A stretch of 64,000 nt of DNA from NCBI RefSeq assembly GCF_013385985.1, contig NZ_JACAOY010000002.1:124001-188000 (forward strand), read 5' to 3'. This stretch comes from Pseudomonas sp. B6002 (GTDB lineage Bacteria; Pseudomonadota; Gammaproteobacteria; Pseudomonadales; Pseudomonadaceae). How positions within the stretch are numbered: position 1 is the stretch's first letter; the number at the start of each line of letters is the position of its first letter. Positions 36,956 to 44,086 of the stretch are shown piece after piece. Under the pieces are notes generated by a model, which did not search any database, had not been told where the DNA came from, and saw nothing but the letters and a program-made list of their open reading frames with translations. The position numbers were made by a program, and so were the translations under genes.

Positions 36956-38242
36956 ATGCCCCATATACCCCGTAGATCAGCATTCATCATCAGCCTTGTG
37001 GCTGCTGTCGGTTTTCAACTGGCGTATGCCCGTGGTGATATCGAATACCTGCCGTACTCGATCCAACCGTATGGCGCGCTTGATGAGTGGAACTATCCGC
37101 CTGAAGAGCCAGCGGCGCCTTTGGACAACTACCTTGCCCGGCAGGCCACCACCTACAACGGTTTGCAGGTGGCCCGGGTACTGGACCCGGCGCCGATTCG
37201 CCTGCTGGAGTCAGGCCAACTGACCTCCGAACAGCTCAAGGCCCTGCAAAAGTTGGACGATGCGCTCAAGAGACAACCGGGTGCCTATGGCGCAGCCCTG
37301 GAGCAACTGGCGGGCAGCCAACATGCCAACCTGGCCGCTGCCACCCAAAACACCACACAACAACTGAGCCACCGCTTGCTCACCACCCTGCGCGAATTGC
37401 CGACGGACGACGATGGCCACTTCTGGGTAAAAAACCTCGGCAATGAAGGCCGCCTCGACGGACAGCGCGACAGTGCTGGCTTGAAACAGGGCACACAAGG
37501 CCTGCTGTTGGGTGCGGATTGGGCATTGGACCATGCCTGGCGGGTCGGCCTGCTGGGCGCAAAGTCCACCCATCGCCTGGACGCCAAACGCTTCGCCGCC
37601 GAACTGGACAGCTGGCACCTAGGCGCCTACGCCGTACGCCAGGACGGCCCGCTGGCCGTACGCCTTGGCGCGATCTACAGCAACCATGCCGGGCAGAACA
37701 AACGTGCAGTCGAGATTCTGGGCTACAAGAACTCGCTCAAAGGCAATTACGACGCGACAAGCCAGACGGCCTTCGCCGAATTCGGCTATCAGCTGGGCCG
37801 TGGGGACTTCAGCCTTGAGCCGTTTGCCGGCCTTGGCTACCAGCGCTATCAACGCGACGGCTTCCAGGAGCATGGCGGGCTGACGGCGCTGAATGTCCGC
37901 GCCCAAACCCAGCAGAACGTCAACAGCACCCTCGGCCTGCGCCTGGCGAAGTCGTACCGGTTCGATAACCAGATGATCCTTACGCCGCATTTGAGCACCG
38001 GCTGGAAACACCTGTATGGCGATGTGGACAGTCGGGTACGCCAATCTTTCCGATATGGCGGCGGCACCATTGGCGACTTCACCGTCCAAGGCACATCTCT
38101 GGACCGCAACAGCCTCAACCTGCAGGCGGGGTTGGACCTGGCCCTGACGAACAACCATAGCATCGGCCTGGCCTACGCCAGCGAGTCCGGCACCCACAGC
38201 AGCAGCCAGAGCCTGACCGGGCAGTGGCGCATGCGGTTCTGA
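36956..38242 (+). CDS. Nearly passenger-less autotransporter beta-barrel protein
   Basis: A 428-residue protein with signal peptide (1-25, ending AYA), about 75 residues of low-complexity sequence ('YLPYSIQPYGALDEWNYPPEEPAAPLD' region) and then the same junction helix and outer-membrane barrel as the preceding gene: 'AALEQLAGSQHANLAAAT', 'LLLGADWALDHAWRVGLLG', 'GLGYQRYQRDGF', 'NVNSTLGLRLA', 'GWKHLYGDVDS' and terminal Phe. It appears to be a tandem duplicate that has lost the beta-helix passenger. It may be a porin-like barrel or helper, or simply a relic, though the frame and signal peptide are intact. Confidence 0.87.
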   Translation: MPHIPRRSAFIISLVAAVGFQLAYARGDIEYLPYSIQPYGALDEWNYPPEEPAAPLDNYLARQATTYNGLQVARVLDPAPIRLLESGQLTSEQLKALQKLDDALKRQPGAYGAALEQLAGSQHANLAAATQNTTQQLSHRLLTTLRELPTDDDGHFWVKNLGNEGRLDGQRDSAGLKQGTQGLLLGADWALDHAWRVGLLGAKSTHRLDAKRFAAELDSWHLGAYAVRQDGPLAVRLGAIYSNHAGQNKRAVEILGYKNSLKGNYDATSQTAFAEFGYQLGRGDFSLEPFAGLGYQRYQRDGFQEHGGLTALNVRAQTQQNVNSTLGLRLAKSYRFDNQMILTPHLSTGWKHLYGDVDSRVRQSFRYGGGTIGDFTVQGTSLDRNSLNLQAGLDLALTNNHSIGLAYASESGTHSSSQSLTGQWRMRF

Positions 38243-38259
38243 CCCTCAAATCCCAGGCG

Positions 38260-38286
38260 AAAAAAAAGGGGGGCACCTGCCCCCCC
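38260..38286 (-). terminator. Intrinsic terminator of pycAB
   Basis: On the minus strand GGGGGGG-CAGGTG-type hairpin with CCCCCC, followed by eight T (38267-38260). It is 30 bases past the pycB stop and also separates the converging autotransporter gene. Confidence 0.93.
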
Positions 38287-38316
38287 GAGGATTAAGCGGT
38301 CGTGTCGAAGGCTGGA

Positions 38317-40125
38317 TCAGCCTTCGATTTCAATCAGGATTTCACCCGGGTTGACCCGGTCGCCCTTGGCCACATGAACGGCGGTGACTTTGCCGGCGAT
38401 GGCCGCCTGCACTTCGGTCTCCATCTTCATGGCTTCGGTGATCAGCACGGCCTGGCCGGCCTTGACCACGTCACCTTCCTTGACCAGCACGTCGACGATA
38501 TTGCCCGGCATTGCCGTGCTGACGTGACCCGGCGCAGTGGCGTGCTTGCGCTTGCTGCCGCCGCTGCTGACGAACTCGTTGAGCGGTTCGAACACCACTT
38601 CTTCGGGCATGCCGTCGATGGACAGGTAGAAGTGACGCTTGCCTTCGGCCTTCACGCCAACACCGGTGATGTCCACGCGGTAGCTTTCACCGTGCACGTC
38701 GATGACGAACTCGGTCGGTACGCCTTCGCCACCCGGGCGAGCCACGCCGCCGGCTTCAGGAATCGGCAACAGCACTTCTGGCGCCAGGGTGCCCGCGTCG
38801 CGTTCTTCGAGGAACTTACGCCCGATGTCCGGGAACATGGCGTAGGTCAGCACGTCTTCTTCGGACTTGGCCAACGCGCCGATTTCGCCGCGCAGCTTGG
38901 TCATTTCCGGCTTGAGCAGGTCAGCCGGGCGCACGTCGATCACCTCTTCGCTGCCGATGGCCTGGCGCCGCAGTTTCTCGTTCACGGTGCCCGGCGCCTT
39001 GCCGTAGCCACCTTGCAGGTACAGCTTCACTTCGTTGGTGATGGTCTTGTAGCGCTCGCCGGCCAGCACGTTGAAGAACGCCTGGGTGCCGACGATCTGC
39101 GAGGTCGGCGTCACCAGCGGCGGGAAGCCGAGGTCTTCACGCACACGCGGGATCTCGGCCAGCACTTCGCTCATGCGGTTCAGTGCGCCCTGCTCTTTGA
39201 GCTGGTTGGCCAGGTTGGAAATCATCCCGCCCGGCACCTGATTGACTTGCACGCGGGTGTCGACGGCGGTGAATTCGCTTTCGAACTGGTGGTACTTCTT
39301 GCGCACGGCGTAGAAGTACAGGCCGATCTCTTGCAGCAGCTCCAGGTCGAGACCGGTGTCGAACTCGCTGCCTTTGAGGGCGGCGACCATCGACTCGGTA
39401 CCCGGGTGGCTGGTGCCCCAGGCGAAGCTGGAGATGGCGGTGTCGATGTGGTCGGCACCGTTTTCAATGGCCTTGAGCTGGCACATCGCGGCCAGGCCAG
39501 CGGTGTCATGGGAGTGAATGAAAATCGGCAGGGTCTGCTCGGCTTTCAGCGCCTTGACCAGCTCGCCTGTGGCGTACGGGGTCAGCAGGCCAGCCATGTC
39601 CTTGATCGCAATGGAGTCGCAACCCATGGATTCCAGTTGCTTGGCCTGTGCCACGAACGCTTCGACTGTGTGCACCGGGCTGGTGGTGTAGGCGATGGTG
39701 CCCTGGGCATGTTTGCCGGCAGCCTTCACGGCTTCGATGGCCACGCGCAGGTTACGCACGTCATTCATCGCGTCAAAGATGCGGAACACGTCGATGCCAT
39801 TCACGGCAGCCTTGGCGACGAAGGCTTTGACCACGTCGTCGCTGTAGTGGCGGTAGCCCAGCAGGTTCTGGCCACGCAGCAGCATTTGCAGGCGGGTGTT
39901 GGGCAACGCAGCGCGCAGTTTGCGCAGGCGCTCCCACGGGTCTTCTTTCAGGAAGCGCACGCAGGCGTCGAAGGTCGCGCCGCCCCAGACTTCCAGGGAC
40001 CAGTAGCCGACTTTGTCGAGCTTGTCGCAGATCGGCAGCATGTCGTCGGTGCGCATGCGGGTCGCGAGCAACGATTGGTGAGCGTCGCGCAGGATGGTGT
40101 CGGTTACGAAGATTTTCTTGCTCAT
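38317..40125 (-). CDS. pycB: Pyruvate carboxylase subunit B (carboxyltransferase-biotin carrier; OadA-like)
   Basis: Transfers the carboxyl group from biotin to pyruvate, giving oxaloacetate. The 602-residue product has an N-terminal carboxyltransferase barrel ('TDTILRDAHQSLLATRMRTDDML' near 8-30; 'FIHSHDTAGLA' with metal-binding His near 205; 'DTAISSFAWGTSHP'), a conserved middle domain, and a C-terminal biotinyl domain with the biotinylation motif 'EAMKMETE' (Lys near 567). No membrane partners of a decarboxylase (OadB/OadG) are nearby, so pyruvate carboxylase is preferred over oxaloacetate decarboxylase. The ATG at 40125 follows GAGGAAAAG. It follows pycA by 11 bases. Confidence 0.93.
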   Translation of the reverse strand: MSKKIFVTDTILRDAHQSLLATRMRTDDMLPICDKLDKVGYWSLEVWGGATFDACVRFLKEDPWERLRKLRAALPNTRLQMLLRGQNLLGYRHYSDDVVKAFVAKAAVNGIDVFRIFDAMNDVRNLRVAIEAVKAAGKHAQGTIAYTTSPVHTVEAFVAQAKQLESMGCDSIAIKDMAGLLTPYATGELVKALKAEQTLPIFIHSHDTAGLAAMCQLKAIENGADHIDTAISSFAWGTSHPGTESMVAALKGSEFDTGLDLELLQEIGLYFYAVRKKYHQFESEFTAVDTRVQVNQVPGGMISNLANQLKEQGALNRMSEVLAEIPRVREDLGFPPLVTPTSQIVGTQAFFNVLAGERYKTITNEVKLYLQGGYGKAPGTVNEKLRRQAIGSEEVIDVRPADLLKPEMTKLRGEIGALAKSEEDVLTYAMFPDIGRKFLEERDAGTLAPEVLLPIPEAGGVARPGGEGVPTEFVIDVHGESYRVDITGVGVKAEGKRHFYLSIDGMPEEVVFEPLNEFVSSGGSKRKHATAPGHVSTAMPGNIVDVLVKEGDVVKAGQAVLITEAMKMETEVQAAIAGKVTAVHVAKGDRVNPGEILIEIEG

Positions 40126-40136
40126 TATTCTTTTCC

Positions 40137-41552
40137 TCACAGGCCTGCGTGGGCGGCGATGGCGGCGGCGATGGCCAGGGCCAGCTCTTCGGGTTTGCGC
40201 TTGATCGAGTAGTTGGTCAGCTCAGGATGGCTTTCCACAAAGCTTGTATTGAACTGGCCGCTGCGGAATTCCGGGTTGCGCAGGATTTCCTGGTAGTAGG
40301 CGGCGGTGGTCTTCACGCCTTGCAGGCGCATGTCGTCCAGGGCACGCAGGCCACGGTCCATGGCTTCTTCCCAGGTCAACGCCCACACCACCAGTTTCAG
40401 GCACATGGAGTCGTAGAACGGTGGGATGGTGTAGCCGGTATAGATCGCCGTGTCGGTGCGCACGCCGGGGCCGCCGGGCGCGTAGTAGCGGGTGATCTTG
40501 CCGAAGCTCGGCAGGAAGTTGTTCTTCGGGTCTTCAGCGTTGATACGGAACTGCAACGCGAAACCACGGTGCTGGATGTCTTCCTGCTTGACCGACAGCG
40601 GCAGCCCCGACGCAATGCGGATCTGCTCACGCACGATGTCGATGCCGGTGATTTCCTCGGTGATGGTGTGCTCCACCTGCACCCGGGTGTTCATTTCCAT
40701 GAAGTACACCTCGCCCTCGGCGAGCAGGAACTCCACGGTGCCGGCGTTCTCGTAGCCCACGGCCTTGGCCGCGCGCACCGACAGGTCGCCGATGTAGGCG
40801 CGCTGCTCGGGGGTCAGCTGGGGGCTTGGGGCGATTTCGATGAGTTTCTGGTTACGACGCTGGATCGAGCAATCGCGCTCGAACAGGTGCACCACGTTGC
40901 CAAAGCTGTCACCGAGGATCTGCGCCTCGATGTGCTTGGGGTTGACGATGCACTTTTCCAGGAACACTTCCGCCGAACCGAACGCCTTGGTGGCTTCGGA
41001 AATCACGCGGGGGAACGCTTGTTCGAGTTCTTCGCGGCTGTTGCAACGACGGATACCGCGCCCGCCACCACCGGAGGTGGCCTTGAGCATCACCGGGTAA
41101 CCAATGCGGTCGCCTTCGGTCAGCGCTTCATGGATGTCGGCGACGTTGCCTTCGGTGCCGGGGGTGACCGGTACGCCGGCCTTGATCATGCTGCGGCGCG
41201 CCTCGGTCTTGTCGCCCATGCGGCGGATGACTTCGGCGGACGGACCAATGAACTTGATCCCACGTTCGGCACAGATGTCTGCCAGTTCGGCGTTTTCCGA
41301 GAGAAAACCATAGCCCGGGTGCAACGCGTCACAACCGGTTTCCACGGCCAGGTTCACCAGCTTGCGCGGGTTCAGGTAGCCGGCCAGTGGCTCGGCACCA
41401 ATGCTGTGGGCTTCGTCGGCACGTTTGACGTGCAACGCATGGCGGTCGGCGTCGGAAAAGACCGCGACCGAGCGAATGCCCATCTCGGCGCAGGCACGCA
41501 CGATTCGTACGGCAATTTCACCACGGTTGGCGATCAGGATCTTTTTTATCAC
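40137..41552 (-). CDS. pycA: Pyruvate carboxylase subunit A (biotin carboxylase)
   Basis: ATP-dependent carboxylation of the biotin carried by PycB. The 471-residue product has the biotin carboxylase order: 'KKILIANRGEIAVRIVRACAEMGI' (N-domain), 'MLKATSGGGGRGIRRC' (ATP-grasp glycine loop, near 160), 'HIEAQILGD', 'FLLAEGEVYFMEMNTRVQVEHTITEEITGID' (near 275-305) and 'HRGFALQFRINAEDP'. It resembles AccC, but the two-gene context with an OadA-like subunit indicates the two-subunit pyruvate carboxylase of Pseudomonas. A LysR gene is divergent. Confidence 0.94.
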   Translation of the reverse strand: MIKKILIANRGEIAVRIVRACAEMGIRSVAVFSDADRHALHVKRADEAHSIGAEPLAGYLNPRKLVNLAVETGCDALHPGYGFLSENAELADICAERGIKFIGPSAEVIRRMGDKTEARRSMIKAGVPVTPGTEGNVADIHEALTEGDRIGYPVMLKATSGGGGRGIRRCNSREELEQAFPRVISEATKAFGSAEVFLEKCIVNPKHIEAQILGDSFGNVVHLFERDCSIQRRNQKLIEIAPSPQLTPEQRAYIGDLSVRAAKAVGYENAGTVEFLLAEGEVYFMEMNTRVQVEHTITEEITGIDIVREQIRIASGLPLSVKQEDIQHRGFALQFRINAEDPKNNFLPSFGKITRYYAPGGPGVRTDTAIYTGYTIPPFYDSMCLKLVVWALTWEEAMDRGLRALDDMRLQGVKTTAAYYQEILRNPEFRSGQFNTSFVESHPELTNYSIKRKPEELALAIAAAIAAHAGL

Positions 41553-41675
41553 TTGGAAATTCCCTTGAGCCGATTGCTGCGTTCTTCAACCCGCTAGACC
41601 CGGGTCGGTGCGTGACCAAATGTTTCATGACAGTCGCGAGACACACACTAAGCCGCGCAAGGGATTAACAAAAAT

Positions 41676-41711
41676 CAATAATTATTGGGTCGCGCATAAG
41701 TAAAGACTTAT
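41676..41711. promoter_or_regulatory. Two adjacent palindromes in the pycA-lysR intergenic region
   Basis: CAATAATTATTG (41676-41687) is a perfect 12-bp palindrome. ATAAGT-AAAG-ACTTAT (41696-41711) is an interrupted palindrome of LTTR-box type, 37 bases before the lysR start. Their centres are 22 bases apart, which fits the paired recognition and activation sites of a LysR regulator acting on both divergent genes. Confidence 0.65.
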
Positions 41712-41748
41712 AGTTGGCCGGACGGCCCAGGGCGAAAGGACAAAAATA

Positions 41749-42723
41749 ATGCGTAAGTCATTGATGCGTATGACATTGCGTCAATTGCAGATCTTCAACG
41801 AAGTGTGTGATTTGCGCTCCTACAGCCGCGCCGCCGAGGAAATGTCCCTCACACAACCAGCCGTTAGCCTACAAATTCGCCAGCTGGAAGAGCTGATCGG
41901 CCAGCCGCTGTTCGACTACGTCGGCAAAAAGCTCTACATGACCGAAGCCGCCGAAGCGCTGCAACGGGCCAGCCGCGATATCTTCGGACGCCTGGAAAAC
42001 CTCGATATGCAGCTCTCGGACATGCAAGGCTCGCTGCAAGGCCAGTTAAAGCTGGCGATTGAGTCCAGCGCCAAGTACTTCGTGCCGCACCTGTTTGCCG
42101 CCTTCAAGCGCCAGCATCCCGAGGTGCAATTGCACCTGACGGTGGTCAACCGCGCACAGGTGATCCGCAGGCTGTCGGACAACCGTGACGACCTGGTGAT
42201 CATGTCCATGGTGCCCCAGGACATGGGCCTGGAATTCCTGCCCTTCCTCAACAACCCGATTGTCGCCGTGGCGCCACCGGACCACCCCTTGAGCCTGCAA
42301 GGCCCGTTGCGCCTGCAGGACCTGGAACCCTACACGCTGCTGCTGCGCGAGCCGGGCTCCGGTACGCGACTGGCGTGCGAGGAGTACTTCAAGGAGAAGC
42401 GCGTGCACTTCACCCAGACGGTGGAAGTGGCCTCGGCCGAGGCGCAGCGCGAATGTGTCTGTGCAGGCCTGGGCGTGGCCCTGCTGACGCGTCATGCGGT
42501 CAACATGGAGCTGGCCACCGGCGGGCTCAAGGAGCTGCCGGTGGAAGAACTGCCGCTGTACCGCAGTTGGTGCCTGGTGCAAGCCAAGGCCAAGCGCTTG
42601 TCACCGGTGGCCCATGCGTTCCTGGGCTTTATCCGCAGCGAACGGGCGCAGATCAGCGTGCTGGCTGAGCGTTTCGCTGGGCAGCCACGGGTGCCTGCCA
42701 GTGGAGTTCCGGGTAGTCACTGA
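41749..42723 (+). CDS. LysR-type regulator divergent from pycAB
   Basis: A 324-residue LTTR. HTH at about 9-68 ('TLRQLQIFNEVCDLRSYSRAAEEMSLTQPAVSLQIRQLEELIGQPLF') and an effector domain of the CbbR/CysB-like type with 'LKLAIESSAKYFVPHLFAAFKRQHPEV' and 'LLREPGSGTRLACEEYF' (near 205). Start at 41749 is supported by AAAGGAC upstream; a start five codons later is possible. The gene position matches PA5437 next to the PA5435-PA5436 carboxylase genes, so it probably controls pyruvate carboxylase. Its 3' end overlaps the converging small gene by 71 bases. Confidence 0.9.
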   Translation: MRKSLMRMTLRQLQIFNEVCDLRSYSRAAEEMSLTQPAVSLQIRQLEELIGQPLFDYVGKKLYMTEAAEALQRASRDIFGRLENLDMQLSDMQGSLQGQLKLAIESSAKYFVPHLFAAFKRQHPEVQLHLTVVNRAQVIRRLSDNRDDLVIMSMVPQDMGLEFLPFLNNPIVAVAPPDHPLSLQGPLRLQDLEPYTLLLREPGSGTRLACEEYFKEKRVHFTQTVEVASAEAQRECVCAGLGVALLTRHAVNMELATGGLKELPVEELPLYRSWCLVQAKAKRLSPVAHAFLGFIRSERAQISVLAERFAGQPRVPASGVPGSH

Positions 42724-42850
42724 TGCTCTGGAGCAGTTGACGCTCTTCACAACGGTCTTCGATTGCGCGACGGAACGCCATGCGGCGCTGGTCTTCCTGC
42801 TGACGACGGGTCTTTACGGCGCTGTTGCTGTCTTCGTAGGGACGTGCCAT
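42653..42850 (-). CDS. Small basic protein (PA3496-like), overlapping the lysR 3' end
   Basis: A 65-residue, highly charged protein beginning 'MARPYEDSNSAVKTRRQQEDQRRMAFRRAIEDRCEERQLLQ', then a less conserved tail. The Arg-rich helix with 'MAFRRAIED' matches my recollection of the small Pseudomonas family called PA3496-type putative envelope integrity protein, but I am not certain. No signal peptide or membrane helix. The upstream GGAGATTCC (minus strand) offers a ribosome site. Its last 71 bases overlap the lysR gene on the other strand. Confidence 0.65.
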   Translation of the reverse strand: MARPYEDSNSAVKTRRQQEDQRRMAFRRAIEDRCEERQLLQSISDYPELHWQAPVAAQRNAQPAR

Positions 42851-42960
42851 TTGGAATCTCCCAATGCGAGTACGGGGAGTTCAGGATGGGCTTGGGGGGT
42901 TACGGTTTAGCGGCGCGGGGATGACAGGACGATGAATTCGGTGAATTCTCACCGATAACC

Positions 42961-43027
42961 TGTAGGAGCCGGCTTGCCGGCGATGGCGCCCTCAAGATCG
43001 CAATCGCCGGCAAGCCGGGCTCCTACA
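42961..43027. repeat. REP doublet (REPIN), short GTAGGAGCC type
   Basis: TGTAGGAGCCGGCTTGCCGG at the left is mirrored by CCGGCAAGCCGGGCTCCTACA at the right with a short spacer. The right arm has one inserted G. It lies between the small protein gene and the RpiR-family gene. Confidence 0.9.
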
Positions 43028-43057
43028 AGGGTCGTGTAAAGTCAGCAAGGGGTCGGA

Positions 43058-43924
43058 TCAGTCGTCGAGGGCTTTGACGGACTTTGGCGACAACCGCAGG
43101 CTGCGCAAGCTGCGCTTCACGCTCTTGAGGTGGTTGACCAGGCTCGGCCCGCGCGCCATGGCCACGCCCATGGCCAGCACGTCGATCACCACCAGGTGGG
43201 CGATGCGCGAAGTCAGCGGCGTGTAGATTTCGGTGTCTTCATGCACGTCGATCGCCAGATTGACCGTGGACAGCTCCGCCAATGGCGTCTGGCTCGGGCA
43301 CAGGGTGATCAGCGAAGCGCCGCTTTCACGCACCAGGTTGGCGGTGATCAGCAGGTCCTTGGAGCGACCGGACTGCGAAATGCAGATCGCCACATCCGTA
43401 GGCTTCAAGGTCACTGCCGACATCGCCTGCATATGCGGGTCGCTGTAGGCCGCTGCGGTGAGCAGCAGGCGGAAGAACTTGTGCTGGGCGTCGGCCGCCA
43501 CGGCGCCGGAAGCACCGAAGCCATAGAACTCGACACGCTGGGCCTGGGACATGGCGGTCACGGCCTTTTGCAGCTCCACCGGGTCGAGCTTCTCGCGCAC
43601 TTCCATGAGGGTGTGCAACGTGGTGTCGAAGATCTTCAGGCTGTAGTCGGCGACGGAGTCGTCTTCATGGATCGCAAATTGCCCGAAGCTCGCGCCCGCA
43701 GCCAGGCTCTGGGCCAGCTTGAGTTTCAGGTCCTGGAACCCGGAGCAGCCGATGGCGCGGCAAAAGCGCACGATGGTCGGCTCACTGATGCCCACGCTGT
43801 GGGCCAGGTCGGCCATGGAACTGTGCATCACGGCCGCAGGGTCAAGCAGCACGTGATCGGCAACCTTGAGTTCCGATTTGCGTAACAGGTGGCGCGACTG
43901 GGCGATATGTTGCAACAGGTTCAA
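43058..43924 (-). CDS. MurR/RpiR-family transcriptional regulator, HexR-like
   Basis: A 288-residue regulator with an N-terminal RpiR HTH (about 1-77; 'MADLAHSVGISEPTIVRFCRAIGCSGFQDLKLKLAQSL') and a C-terminal SIS sugar-phosphate-binding domain (about 125-260; 'FYGFGASGAVAADAQHKFFRL', 'ICISQSGRSKDLL'). It shares many blocks with HexR, the repressor of zwf/edd/gap in Pseudomonas, but is not in that context. The gene order next to pycAB and uvrD points to the PA5438-type paralogue. The ligand is probably a phosphorylated sugar or acid. A perfect palindrome upstream suggests autoregulation. Confidence 0.88.
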   Translation of the reverse strand: MNLLQHIAQSRHLLRKSELKVADHVLLDPAAVMHSSMADLAHSVGISEPTIVRFCRAIGCSGFQDLKLKLAQSLAAGASFGQFAIHEDDSVADYSLKIFDTTLHTLMEVREKLDPVELQKAVTAMSQAQRVEFYGFGASGAVAADAQHKFFRLLLTAAAYSDPHMQAMSAVTLKPTDVAICISQSGRSKDLLITANLVRESGASLITLCPSQTPLAELSTVNLAIDVHEDTEIYTPLTSRIAHLVVIDVLAMGVAMARGPSLVNHLKSVKRSLRSLRLSPKSVKALDD

Positions 43925-43968
43925 AGGGCAGGACTCTTGTTATTGGCAGACGCCAGGGATGTAGCAAG

Positions 43969-43987
43969 CTTGTAGTTATACTACAAG
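43969..43987. promoter_or_regulatory. Perfect 19-bp palindrome, likely HexR-like operator
   Basis: CTTGTAGT-TAT-ACTACAAG, 8-3-8, 45 bases upstream of the RpiR-family start. HexR operators in Pseudomonas are described as TTGT-N7/8-ACAA; this one is TTGT-N9-ACAA with full inner symmetry. Confidence 0.75.
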
Positions 43988-44086
43988 AATTGCCGTTTTG
44001 CCCGCCCGATGCATCACTAAATCGCCCTGCTGCCCTCTGATTCAAAGGGCACAGGCTTTGTAGCCACAGGGGCGCGTCCTGCGTCC

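Noticed and set aside
38317-40125. Oxaloacetate decarboxylase alpha subunit
   Set aside because: No membrane beta or gamma subunit genes are nearby, while a biotin carboxylase is; pyruvate carboxylase fits better.
38302-41597. Long open frames antisense to pycB and pycA
   Set aside because: Shadows of the biotin enzymes, of low-complexity composition.
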